Both the position numbers and the translations under genes were made by a program. A stretch of 64,000 bases of DNA, taken from contig NZ_CP023696.1 in the NCBI RefSeq assembly GCF_008704425.1, forward strand, positions 3,396,501 through 3,460,500, given 5' to 3'. This stretch comes from Streptomyces fradiae ATCC 10745 = DSM 40063 (GTDB lineage Bacteria > Actinomycetota > Actinomycetes > Streptomycetales > Streptomycetaceae). Below, piece after piece: positions 37,914 through 46,329 of this stretch. Each line of letters starts with the position of its first letter. The first letter of the stretch is position 1. The notes under the pieces were generated by a model. The model had not been told where the DNA came from. It saw only the letters and a program-made list of their open reading frames with translations, and did no database searches.

Positions 37914-38708
37914 TCAGGCCGCGAGCGTGAGGGAGACCGGCGGACCGCGCCTGATCACCGTGTGCTGCAGGGCCCCGGCGGTCGGGACCGGAGGGGCGTC
38001 CTCGCGGGCGTGCGCCGTCCACGGCCCGGTGGCGGGCAGCGACCGCGCACCGGCGAGCAGGACGCGTACGAGGACGAGCGCCGCGCGCAGTGCCCGGACG
38101 AGCGCCTCGTCGGCGGCCTCCGCGGCCCCCCGCGCCGTCATCCGGGCCAGCCGGGCCAGGCGCAGCAGCGCCAGGTCGCCACGGCGCAGCAGCCACCCGG
38201 CGGGGAGCGCGGCGAGCAGGTGGGCCAGGACCATGGACATGCTCGGGAGCATCAACTGGTCCACCGGGCCGGTGGCGACCGGTCCCGCCCCGGCCGCTGC
38301 CGCCGCATTCGCCGGGTCGAGACCCGCGGACGTCACGATCCGGTGGGCCTCGCCGGGGGTGATCTGCTGCGCACCGCCGCCGCCACACATCAGCCGGGCG
38401 GCCGCGCGGACCAGCGCGTCGCTCGCGGGACCGTCGGTGCCCGCCGGTGCGGCGTGCTCCTGCCCGACCCCGAAGACCATGTGGAGGGCCAGCTGGCCGC
38501 CCGCGAGGGCCACCGTGATCGAGGGGAGCGAGCGCTCCCGCCCGGTGAAGGGCAGGGCCAGCACGAGAATGGCGGCGAAGCCGACGGCCAGCGTCCACCA
38601 GGGGACGGCCTGGCCCGCGGCCAGGGAGTGCCCCAGTGCGGACAGCACGACGCAGACCGCGGTGAACACCGCGGCCCTGAGCAGCCGTGGACCAAGGGGG
38701 GCAGACAT
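37914..38708 (-). CDS. Integral membrane protein at the head of the copper operon
   Basis: 264 residues from ATG 38708. I do not recognise a named family. About four or five hydrophobic segments are seen: AAVFTAVCVVLSALGHSLA, WWTLAVGFAAILVLALPF, ITVALAGGQLALHMVFGVG and VLAHLLAALPAGWLLR. Between them lies HAAPAGTDGPASDALV and a CGGGGAQQI loop; MLPSMSMVLAHLLA is Met-rich with a histidine, which could bind copper. That is inference. It is probably the first gene of the copper operon, with a 282-base gap before ycnI. Confidence 0.78.
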   Translation of the reverse strand: MSAPLGPRLLRAAVFTAVCVVLSALGHSLAAGQAVPWWTLAVGFAAILVLALPFTGRERSLPSITVALAGGQLALHMVFGVGQEHAAPAGTDGPASDALVRAAARLMCGGGGAQQITPGEAHRIVTSAGLDPANAAAAAGAGPVATGPVDQLMLPSMSMVLAHLLAALPAGWLLRRGDLALLRLARLARMTARGAAEAADEALVRALRAALVLVRVLLAGARSLPATGPWTAHAREDAPPVPTAGALQHTVIRRGPPVSLTLAA

Positions 38709-38938
38709 GGCCGGGCCATCATCCCACCACGCCTTCGAGCCCCCCACGGCAGGTCCGGTACGTCGCCTTGGCGCCGGAATGGCGCCGGAGTCCCGTAAGG
38801 CCCCGGCTCTCGCGTATACACCCGCGGCCCGAGCAGGCGCGTCCGCTGATCGGGGGAGCGGACACCCCGGCAGCGCTTACCCGCCGGATATAGGGCAATA
38901 CGTAACGGTACGACGAGCCGCGGCCGGGAGGCTGAAGC

Positions 38939-39385
38939 ATGAGCATCTGGTGGTCCCTCCACTTGCGGCGCGAGGCTGCGAGCGTTCCGCTCGCCCGACG
39001 TCTCCTCCTCGGCACCATGGAGACCGCCGGGGTGGACCCTGACACCTCCTACGACCTGTCGCTGGCCCTCGGTGAGGCCTGCGCCAACGCGGTCGAGCAC
39101 GCCGGGGAGGGGTCGGCCGAGTTCCGGGTCACGGCATACCTGGACGGTGAGAAGTGCCGTATCGAGGTGGCCGACTCGGGGCCCGGCTTCCCCCAGGAGC
39201 CGGTGTGCGCCTTCACCCGCAGCACGGCGCCCGTGGACGCGGAGAGCGGTCGCGGCCTCCGCCTGATCGAGGAGCTCGCCGACCATGTGCACTTCGGGAA
39301 CCGTGCCGGGCGGGGCGGAGCCGTCGTCTCCTTCGACAAGAGCGTCAAGTGGCGGGCGGACGCGCCCGTGGCGCTGACCACCTGA
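38939..39385 (+). CDS. Anti-sigma-factor-like HATPase_c protein (RsbW-like)
   Basis: 148 residues. Small single-domain GHKL ATPase: SIWWSLHLRREAASVPLARR at the N-terminus, N-box LALGEACANAVEHAG, G1-box EVADSGPGFP, and G2-like ESGRGLRLIEELADHVHF. Such proteins in Streptomyces act as anti-sigma factors or serine kinases of anti-anti-sigma factors, often paired with SpoIIE-type phosphatases; a phosphatase gene lies at 41486-43069. A second protein of this class is at 46330-46974. The cognate sigma factor is unknown. Confidence 0.9.
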   Translation: MSIWWSLHLRREAASVPLARRLLLGTMETAGVDPDTSYDLSLALGEACANAVEHAGEGSAEFRVTAYLDGEKCRIEVADSGPGFPQEPVCAFTRSTAPVDAESGRGLRLIEELADHVHFGNRAGRGGAVVSFDKSVKWRADAPVALTT

Positions 39386-39454
39386 GCGGCCCGCCGCCCT
39401 CGACGTGGAACCTGCCGCAGTCGGCGGGGATGGGACCGGGCCGTGCGGGGCGCG

Positions 39455-39468
39455 GTTTCACGTGAAAC
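39455..39468. other. parS: parS site 3
   Basis: Perfect GTTTCACGTGAAAC, 17 bases from the next site, in the gap between the RsbW-like gene and pepP (convergent). Confidence 0.93.
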
Positions 39469-39485
39469 CTCCCGTGCGCGGCACG

Positions 39486-39499
39486 GTTTCACGTGAAAC
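39486..39499. other. parS: parS site 4
   Basis: Perfect GTTTCACGTGAAAC, 31 bases centre to centre from site 3, close to three helical turns, so both would be on the same face of the DNA. Confidence 0.93.
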
Positions 39500-39660
39500 A
39501 CCGGGCCGACTCACGCGCGGGCCCGTCGCCGCGCCTGTCTCGGGCGCCCGCTGCCTTCCCCGGCCTCCCGCCCTGGGCCCTTCCGCCTCGGGAGGCTTCC
39601 GCTCCGCCAGCCCTGCCGCCTTCCCCGTGCCTGCCCTTCCCCGGTTCCCGCCGCCACCGT

Positions 39661-39674
39661 GTTTCACGTGAAAC
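39661..39674. other. parS: parS site 5
   Basis: Perfect GTTTCACGTGAAAC (16-bp form at 39660-39675). Its last two bases are the first bases of the stem of the pepP terminator hairpin. Confidence 0.93.
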
Positions 39675-39707
39675 ATCCCCCGCCGGAGTCGTTCCGGCGG
39701 GGGATGT
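39673..39707. terminator. Terminator hairpin of pepP, abutting parS site 5
   Basis: Perfect 15-bp stem ACATCCCCCGCCGGA (39673-39687) / TCCGGCGGGGGATGT (39693-39707), loop GTCGT. It lies 36 bases past the pepP stop, with no T tract; the parS palindrome follows directly on the transcript side. Confidence 0.8.
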
Positions 39708-39743
39708 TCCCAGGGCGAAGGGGAGTCGGGGTGGGCGGAGGCG

Positions 39744-41207
39744 TCAGCCCCGCAGGCCCGCCATCCACGCCTCGACCTCGTCCGAGCGGCGCGGAAGCGC
39801 CTCGGACAGGTTCCGGTTGCCGTCCTCGGTGACCAGGATGTCGTCCTCGATCCGGACGCCGATACCCCGGTACTCCTCCGGCACGGTCAGGTCGTCGGCC
39901 TGGAAGTAGAGGCCCGGCTCCACCGTCAGGCACATGCCCGGCTCCAGGGTGCCGCCCACGTACGCCTCGGTGCGCGCGGCGGCGCAGTCGTGGACGTCCA
40001 TGCCGAGCATGTGGCCGGTGCCGTGCAGAGTCCACCGGCGCTGGAGGCCCAGCTCCAGGACACGCTCCACCGGACCCTCGAGCAGACCCCACTCGACGAG
40101 CTTCTCGGCGAGGACCCGCTGGGCGGCGTCGTGGAAGTCGCGGAACGCGGCACCCGGCTTGACCGCGGCGATACCGGCCTCCTGCGCCTCGTACACGGCG
40201 TCGTAGATCTTGCGCTGGAGGTCGGTGAACGTACCGGAGATCGGCAGCGTCCGCGTGACGTCGGCGGTGTACAGCTCGTTCGTCTCGACGCCCGCGTCCA
40301 GCAGGAGCAGGTCGCCGGGGCGGACCGGACCGTCGTTGCGGACCCAGTGCAGGGTGCAGGCGTGCGGACCGGCGGCGCAGATGGAGCCGTAGCCGACGTC
40401 GTTGCCCTCGACGCGGGCGCGCAGGAAGAACGTGCCCTCGATGTAGCGCTCGGAGGTCGCCTCGGCCTTGTCCAGGACCTTGACGACATCCTCGAAGCCG
40501 CGCGTGGTGGAGGCGCACGCCTTCTCCAGCTCGGCGATCTCGAAGTCGTCCTTGACGAGCCGCGCCTCGGAGAGGAAGACCCGAAGTTCCTCGTCCCGCT
40601 CGGCGGTGACCTTGTCGGTCAGCGCCTTCTCGACACCCGCGTCGTAGCCACGCACGACCCGTACCGGGCCGGTCGCCTCGGCGAGCCTGGCCGGCAGCTC
40701 GCGGACGTCGTGGGTGGAGATGCCGTACAACGTGGCGGCCTCCGTCAGCGAGTGCCGGCGGCCCACCCACAGCTCGCCCTGGCCGGACAGCCAGAACTCG
40801 CCGTTCTCCCGGTCGGAGCGGGGCAGCAGGTACAGCGTCGCGTCATGGCCCTCGCCGTCCTTCCGCGGCTCCAGCACGAGGACGCCGTCCTCCGTCTGGT
40901 TGCCGGTGAGGTACGCGTACTCGGTGGCGGCGCGGAAGCCGTACTCCGTGTCGTTGGCGCGCGTCTTCAGATTGCCCGCGGGGACGACCAGGCGCTCACC
41001 TGGGAAGCGGGCCGACAGCGCGGCACGGCGTGCGGCGGTGTGCGCGGCCTGGGCGATCGGCCGCAGGTCGCGCAGCTCGGTGTCGGCCCAGCCCGACTTC
41101 ATGTTCTCGGCGAGCTCGTCGGAGACGCCCGGGTACAGGCCGTTCTTGCGCTGCTTGATCGGCTCTTCGTCGCTTTCCGGGGTCTCCGGAGTGAGCTCAT
41201 CGGCCAC
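39744..41207 (-). CDS. pepP: Xaa-Pro aminopeptidase (M24B)
   Basis: 487 residues from GTG 41207, with GGAGG about eight bases upstream. N-terminal creatinase-like domain (LSARFPGERLVVPAGN; GFRAATEYAYLTG) followed by the pita-bread metallopeptidase domain with metal ligands in LLLDAGVETNELYTADVTRTLP (two Asp), HGTGHMLGMDVHD (His), LEPGMCLTVEPGLYF (Glu) and GIGVRIEDDILVTEDG (Glu). It removes N-terminal residues ahead of proline in the cytoplasm. It stands alone between a parS cluster and the phosphatase gene. Confidence 0.95.
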   Translation of the reverse strand: MADELTPETPESDEEPIKQRKNGLYPGVSDELAENMKSGWADTELRDLRPIAQAAHTAARRAALSARFPGERLVVPAGNLKTRANDTEYGFRAATEYAYLTGNQTEDGVLVLEPRKDGEGHDATLYLLPRSDRENGEFWLSGQGELWVGRRHSLTEAATLYGISTHDVRELPARLAEATGPVRVVRGYDAGVEKALTDKVTAERDEELRVFLSEARLVKDDFEIAELEKACASTTRGFEDVVKVLDKAEATSERYIEGTFFLRARVEGNDVGYGSICAAGPHACTLHWVRNDGPVRPGDLLLLDAGVETNELYTADVTRTLPISGTFTDLQRKIYDAVYEAQEAGIAAVKPGAAFRDFHDAAQRVLAEKLVEWGLLEGPVERVLELGLQRRWTLHGTGHMLGMDVHDCAAARTEAYVGGTLEPGMCLTVEPGLYFQADDLTVPEEYRGIGVRIEDDILVTEDGNRNLSEALPRRSDEVEAWMAGLRG

Positions 41208-41485
41208 GGGTCCGCCTCCTTCAGGTACGACACTGAACCCCTGACCCCCGGGTCGGTGACCCTGGGGTACGCCTCCCATCGTACGGGCGTGCGTAAGGGG
41301 GCCCAGGGGGAAAGCACCTGTCGGCCCCGGCTGGCCGAAAGGCCCCGCCGTGTCGCGGGCGGTACCCGGCGGCCGGGTACTCGACGGCCGGGGGCCGGGC
41401 CCGGGGACCCTGGGGCGGGCTCCGGTCGACGGCCGCCGTGCCCGCCTGCCGCTTCGGGGGCCCGCGACGGTCCTGCTCGAAGCGA

Positions 41486-43069
41486 TCAGTCGAACCGGGC
41501 GGCGAGGATCACGACGTCCTCGTCGGCGTCCCGCGCGACCCGGCCGCCCTCGTGCCCGCCCCCGCCGCCCGCGCAGTCCTCGCCCCCGTCCCCGGCGTCG
41601 TCGGGCCCGCCGAGCACCAGACGCAGCACGTGGTCCACCACCGCCTCCGGGTCGTCCCGGTCGGCCTTCGGCACGCTCGACGCGGCCGCGTGCAGCCGGG
41701 TGAAGGCGCGGTCGACGGAACCACCCATGCGGCGCAGCAGGCCGTCGGTGTACAGCAGCACCGTTTCTCCCGGCTCCACGTCGAGGTCCACGCTCGGCGC
41801 CTCCCAGCAGGCGAGCATCCCCAGCGGCGCCGACAGGGAGGTCTCCACGTACTCGGTGCGGCGCTCGCCGAGAACCAGCGGCGGCACGTGCCCCGCACCG
41901 GCCAGCACGATTCTCCGCCGCGCCGGCTCGGCGTACGCGAACAGGGCCGTCGCGGTCCGCGCCGGCTCCGTCAGCCGCAGCAGCAGTTCCAGGTCGGACA
42001 GGACGGCGACGGGGTCCTCGCCCTCCATCACGGCGTACGCGCGCAGGGAGGCGCGCAGTCGCCCCATCGCGGCGACGGCACCGGGCCCGGTGCCCGACAC
42101 CGACCCCACGGCCAGGCCGAGCGCCCCCTCGGGCAGCGGCAGCGCGTCGTACCAGTCACCGCCGCCGGACCCCCCGGCGGTGTGCCGCGCGGCCAGCCGG
42201 GCGCCGGGGACGCGGGGCAGCCGGGTGGGCAGCAGCTCCTCGGTGAGTGCGGCGATCTGCGAGCGGCCGCGCTCCAGCTCCAGCAGCCGGGCCAGGTGCT
42301 CGGAGGCGTACTGCCCGTACAGGCTGACGAGGTGGCGGTGGCGTCCGTCGGGTTCGGCCGGTTCGTCGTACAGCCAGACGACCGCGCCGAGGCGGCCGGC
42401 CTCCGGCGTGCTCAGTGGTACGGCGTAGCTGGCGGCGAAGCCCAGGCGGGCGGCGACCTCGCGGTGGCGGGGGTCCAGGTGCTCGTCGCCGAGGAGGTCG
42501 GGGACGGCGACGGGGCCCGGCGCGCCGGCGGGGGCCCCGGCCGCTTCGTCCGCGCCGTGGCCGTCGGCGGTGTGCGCGGCGGCGTGGGAGCCGGCGCGAC
42601 CGTCGACGGCGCTGCCGGTGAGGGGAAGGGAGTCCACGGAGGGCGGGCGGGGGTCGGGGAGCGGGCCGCCGGGCAGGCCGTCGAGGAGGCGCCCGTAGGA
42701 GGTGGCGCTGCGGGGGACCGTCTCGATGGTGCCGAGGTCGGCGTGCGCCAGGCCCAGCCCGACGGTGGCGGTGGGGCCGTGGCCGTCGGCCGGTTCGATG
42801 ACGGCCATCCCCCGGCGCGCCCCGACGAGGGAGGCGCCCGCGTCCAGCAGCTCGCGGAGGGCGCCGTCGAGGGTGCTCGTCCGGGCGAGGCGTCCGATGA
42901 GTTCGTGGAGGGTCGTCAGATCGGAGACCCACCCCGCCAGCCGGTCCTGGAGCGGGGTTCCGGGTTGAGGCGCCGCGGCGGGGATACCAGGGAGGGGCGT
43001 CGCAGTGTGAGCAGGAGGAGGGACCGTGGGATCGATTCCGGCCACTTTCGGCAGGTGAGGGGCGCTCAT
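41486..43069 (-). CDS. GAF-SpoIIE (PP2C-type) protein, active site partly degenerate
   Basis: 527 residues from ATG 43069; ATGs at 43123 and 43135 are possible and would add 18-22 residues. An N-terminal GAF-like domain (LHELIGRLARTSTLDGALRE to LYDEPAEPDG) is followed by a SpoIIE/PP2C_SIG domain. Motif one GGDWYDALPLPEG is intact (about residue 306), but the usual D(V/M)xGHG becomes SVSGTG (about 322), losing the metal-binding Asp and the His. The late motif YTDGLLRRMG is present. It is therefore probably weak or inactive as a phosphatase and may act by binding. The C-terminus has a Gly-rich insert. Confidence 0.9.
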   Translation of the reverse strand: MSAPHLPKVAGIDPTVPPPAHTATPLPGIPAAAPQPGTPLQDRLAGWVSDLTTLHELIGRLARTSTLDGALRELLDAGASLVGARRGMAVIEPADGHGPTATVGLGLAHADLGTIETVPRSATSYGRLLDGLPGGPLPDPRPPSVDSLPLTGSAVDGRAGSHAAAHTADGHGADEAAGAPAGAPGPVAVPDLLGDEHLDPRHREVAARLGFAASYAVPLSTPEAGRLGAVVWLYDEPAEPDGRHRHLVSLYGQYASEHLARLLELERGRSQIAALTEELLPTRLPRVPGARLAARHTAGGSGGGDWYDALPLPEGALGLAVGSVSGTGPGAVAAMGRLRASLRAYAVMEGEDPVAVLSDLELLLRLTEPARTATALFAYAEPARRRIVLAGAGHVPPLVLGERRTEYVETSLSAPLGMLACWEAPSVDLDVEPGETVLLYTDGLLRRMGGSVDRAFTRLHAAASSVPKADRDDPEAVVDHVLRLVLGGPDDAGDGGEDCAGGGGGHEGGRVARDADEDVVILAARFD

Positions 43070-43655
43070 GGCAGCCGGCTTTCCGGCTGCTTCCCGTCGC
43101 TCAATAGCATCGCAAACCCCCATGTCAATCCGCATGTCATGCTGCGCCGCTATCAGTGCATCCACATGTACACGTACACGTGAGGGGATGTCCAGCATTG
43201 TCCAGCGGGACGCGTGGTGTCTGTGCAATGCTGAACTTGACCGAAAAATGGCCCCGGTGGGGAGGTTTTGCGGTCGACTGAGCGCGTTCGGCAAGGGGCA
43301 CCGTCCGAGGCGACACCCAGCGGACTCGGGGGCTGCGTCATTCCGGGCGGGCAGGGTACGTAATCGGTGGAGACCAGGGGCGGTTGGGGCAGGCCCGGAA
43401 CCTCGCGGGAAGCCCGGACGTCCTTTCCACCGAGGGCGCGCCCGTCTCGACGGTGCGGAGAGCGCCCTTCGCGCGCCACTCCTCGCCACACGTTCGACTG
43501 ACTCAGCCGACGCCGGCCCCCCAGCGGTGTTGTCCGACCGCCCGGCAGCTCGTCGGCGGCCCGGGGCGGCGATTCGCCGCCCCGTACGCACAGCGAAGTA
43601 ACGCACACGTGTTGTGATGTGGACCTCGGCGTTCAACGGAAAGGAACGAGCGCTC
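43070..43655. promoter_or_regulatory. Divergent region between the SpoIIE-type gene and the primase-like gene
   Basis: 586 bases with no accepted gene. Near the SpoIIE-type start there are repeats of CATGTC (43121, 43133) and ACATGTACACGTACACGTG near 43173-43191. An 8-bp dyad CAGCATTG (43193-43200) / CAATGCTG (43226-43233) is an operator or RNA-hairpin candidate. The rest is ordinary high-GC sequence. Confidence 0.4.
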
Positions 43656-44369
43656 ATGCGCGAGATCCTCGGAATGCGACGCAGGCTCCGGTTCGGGCGC
43701 AGGAACAGGCCCGCCCTCCTCGACGCGGCGCTGCACTGCGCCACCGAGTGGCAGTGGCCCGTACTCCCCGGCGTGGGGTTCAAGGCGGCCAAGCCGACGA
43801 AGCCTGCCAAGCCGAGCAGGACGGCGGGGGGACCCGCCGGCGGGGCGCGCGCCTGCGCCTGCCCCGACCCCGAGTGCGTCGTCCCCGGCGCACACCCCTT
43901 CGACCCCGGCCTGCTGGCCGCGACCACCGACGCGCGGATGGTGCGCTGGTGGTGGATGAACCGGCCGGACGCGCCCCTGCTCCTTGCCACCGGCGGCCGC
44001 GCCCCCTGCGCCGTGAGCCTCCCGGCCGTCGCGGCGGCGCGCGCCCTGGCGGTGCTGGACCGGCGCGGACTGCGCCTCGGCCCCGTGGTGGCGACGCCGA
44101 CGCGCTGGTCGCTGCTGGTCGCCCCGTACTCCCTGGAGCGGCTGGGCGAACTGCTGTACGCGAAGGACTGCGTCCCCAGCTCGCTGCGGTTCCACGGCGA
44201 GGGCGGCTACCTCGTGCTGCCCCCGTCGCGGACGGGTACGGGCCCGGTGCTCTGGGAGCGCCCGCCCGCGCCGGGCGGACCGTGGCTGCCGGACGTGGAG
44301 GCCGTCGTGGACGCGCTGGTCGAGGCGAGTGCGGCCGCGCCGGACGGCGGCAGCCGCCTCCGCTACTGA
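43656..44369 (+). CDS. Bifunctional DNA primase/polymerase-like (prim-pol N-terminal) protein
   Basis: 237 residues from ATG 43656, with GGAAAGGAA upstream. Streptomyces-type protein with MREILGMRRRLRF, then WQWPVLPGVGF, ACACPDPECVVPGAHPFDPGLLAATTD, RMVRWWWMNRPDAPLLLATG and LRFHGEGGYLVLPPS, matching the family annotated as bifunctional DNA primase/polymerase. It is short, covering only the prim-pol domain, and has no helicase. The canonical catalytic acids cannot be confirmed by eye, so enzyme activity is uncertain. Cysteines in the C-x-C-x5-C segment may bind zinc. Confidence 0.8.
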   Translation: MREILGMRRRLRFGRRNRPALLDAALHCATEWQWPVLPGVGFKAAKPTKPAKPSRTAGGPAGGARACACPDPECVVPGAHPFDPGLLAATTDARMVRWWWMNRPDAPLLLATGGRAPCAVSLPAVAAARALAVLDRRGLRLGPVVATPTRWSLLVAPYSLERLGELLYAKDCVPSSLRFHGEGGYLVLPPSRTGTGPVLWERPPAPGGPWLPDVEAVVDALVEASAAAPDGGSRLRY

Positions 44370-45051
44370 CGCACGGCCGGCTCGGCCTCTCGCGGTGTGC
44401 GCGGTCGGGGTGCGCCCCGGGGCGCGACCGCGGGGCCGGTCGGCCGCTCGGGAGGGGGCCCCGGTTCCCGGGGCGCGATGCCGCCGGTCTCGACGCCGCG
44501 CAGCGGTGCGCGCCCGTGCGCGGCGCCTCATACCCGCGTGGGACCGGTCGCAGGGGAACCCCGGACTCCGTCCGGAACGCCGCCCCGTACGCACTTCTGG
44601 CTGAAACTGACGACCCGTCGGAAACGGGCGAGGCCGGACCTCGGCCTCGCGCTTCGCCGCCCGCACAGCGGCCGGGCGCCGGCCCGGAGGCCGCTGACGC
44701 CTCCGGGCGGACGGGGCCCGCCTGGTCGCGGCGCCGGGCGCGCGGCGGGGCAGCGCGCATCCGCCGGCCGAGCGGTACGGCGGCGTCCACCGGCTTCGGT
44801 TCCGGGACGCCCATGACGGGCCGCCGCACCCGGCGCATCGCACGTGGCCGGGGCCTCGCGGGGTCTGCCGTGAGGGCGGTGGTCGGCTCCGGGACCCGCT
44901 CGACCGGTCCGGACACGGGGGTCGGGGTGCGGCGATCGCGGGGCGATGTGCGGCGGGCGGGGTGCGGACGGGCGGCGGGCGCGGGGCGTCCGCGGCGGCG
45001 ACACGACGGTTGCCGTCCGTAGCGGTAGCGGAAGGTCCGATTCCGCGGAAA
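44370..45051. other. Long gene-free stretch after the primase-like gene
   Basis: About 680 bases with no frame whose codon bias or start context looks genuine. Many long open frames on both strands are high-GC artefacts. I see no clear terminator immediately after the stop at 44369. Confidence 0.4.
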
Positions 45052-45144
45052 TGGAAGAACCCGGTCGCTGGCGACGGGGGATGCACCAGCGACCGGGCTT
45101 CCAGAACCGTAACAAGAGATCGGCGGTTAGCAAATTCGATCTCT
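45052..45144. other. Paired stem-loops in a lower-GC island (terminator or small RNA)
   Basis: Hairpin one: TGGAAG + CCCGGTCGCTGG (45052-45071) pairs with CCAGCGACCGGG + CTTCCA (45086-45103), an 18-bp stem with a two-base bulge. Hairpin two: AGAGATCG (45115-45122) / CGATCTCT (45137-45144). A third weak stem TTACC/GGTAA follows near 45160-45175. The strand of transcription is not known; it could end the DUF5926 transcript or be a small RNA. Confidence 0.55.
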
Positions 45145-45289
45145 CGTATTCGGACAGCGATTTACCGGCGGGTAAGGATTCGATAAGGAACCGGCCGAAG
45201 GTCCTTCCGGCGCCCCTCCGGCACCCGTCGGAGCCCCCGGCCCTCTTCGGTCCCGTCCGGCGCCTCCCGGACCCGTCCGGCGGGCCTCG

Positions 45290-46261
45290 TCAGCTCAGCG
45301 TGACCTGGCGGTTGGTCAGGCCGCCGCGCGCCCGCCGCTCGTCCGCCGTCAGGGGCGCGTCGGACGCGAGGGCCCGTGCGAGCCGCTCCGCGAACTCGGC
45401 GGCCGGCTTCTCGCACTCCTCCGCCGTCATGGCGCTCGGCAGGTCCCACACCGGGATGACCAGGCCGTGCGCCCGGAAGGACCCGACGAGGCGCGTGTCC
45501 TCGCCGAGCGACGAGGCGCCGGCGGCGTGCAGCCGCGCGAGCGCGTCGAGCAGCTCCTCCTCCGGGTGCGGCATGACCCAGCGCAGGTGGTTCTTCTCCG
45601 GGGTCTCGCACCAGTACGCGGCGTCCACGCCCGCCAGCTTCACGGTCGGGATCGCGGCCTCGTTGGCCCGCTCCAGCGACGCGGCCACCTCCGGCGACGC
45701 GCCGTCCGCCGACTCGGGCACCCAGAACTCGAAGCCGGTGTGCACGACCGGCTCGAACGCCGCCTCGGCGTCGAGCAGGTCCTGCAGGCGAGGGCCCTCC
45801 GCGGGCACCCGGCGGGCGGCGACCGGCGTGCCCGGCGCGGCGTCCAGCGCGCGCTGGAGCGTGTCGGCCAGGTCGCGGCTCAGGTCGCCGGAGGACGTGT
45901 CGTTCTGCAGGGCCAGCAGGACGGAGCCGTCATCACGGCGGAGCGCCGGCCACGCCATGGGCAGGACGGTCGCGAGCGTCACGGAGGGCACCCCCTCGGG
46001 CAGCCCGCCCTTCAGGCGCAGCGGCGCGGTGGCGGCCGGCACCAGCTCGCGCAGTGCGACCCAGTCGCACTCGCCGGCCAGGCCCTCGAACGGGCGCTGG
46101 ACGAGTTCGGTCACCGCGTGCGCGGCGGCGCGGCCGTGGCAGGCCTTGTAGCGGCGGCCCGAACCGCAGGGGCAGGGCTCGCGGGCACCGACGACCGGCA
46201 CCTCCCCGTGCGTCACCTGCGGTGCGCCGGCGGCCTTCTTCTGGGGGCGCTTCTTGGCCAT
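45290..46261 (-). CDS. DUF5926 family protein with SEC-C zinc motif
   Basis: 323 residues. The N-terminal basic stretch (MAKKRPQKKAAGAPQ) precedes a SEC-C motif, REPCPCGSGRRYKACHG, the zinc-binding module also found at the end of SecA. The rest, with QRPFEGLAGECDWVALRELVPAA, LATVLPMAWPALRRDDGSV and YWCETPEKNHLRWVMPHPEEELLDALARLHA, matches the actinobacterial DUF5926 family, whose function is unknown. It is cytoplasmic. It is next to the anti-sigma-like gene on the same strand, 68 bases apart. Confidence 0.93.
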   Translation of the reverse strand: MAKKRPQKKAAGAPQVTHGEVPVVGAREPCPCGSGRRYKACHGRAAAHAVTELVQRPFEGLAGECDWVALRELVPAATAPLRLKGGLPEGVPSVTLATVLPMAWPALRRDDGSVLLALQNDTSSGDLSRDLADTLQRALDAAPGTPVAARRVPAEGPRLQDLLDAEAAFEPVVHTGFEFWVPESADGASPEVAASLERANEAAIPTVKLAGVDAAYWCETPEKNHLRWVMPHPEEELLDALARLHAAGASSLGEDTRLVGSFRAHGLVIPVWDLPSAMTAEECEKPAAEFAERLARALASDAPLTADERRARGGLTNRQVTLS

Positions 46262-46329
46262 GCGTGGGTCTCCCGTTGGACGCGGTCTCTGTCGGCCGCG
46301 AGCCTAGCCGTACGGGAGGGCCGCGGACC

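Noticed and set aside
43503..45133. Overlapping open frames of 200-530 codons on both strands after the primase-like gene
   Set aside because: They run through an accepted gene and then non-coding sequence, with Arg/Pro-rich low-complexity translation and no ribosome site, so I treat the gap as gene-free.
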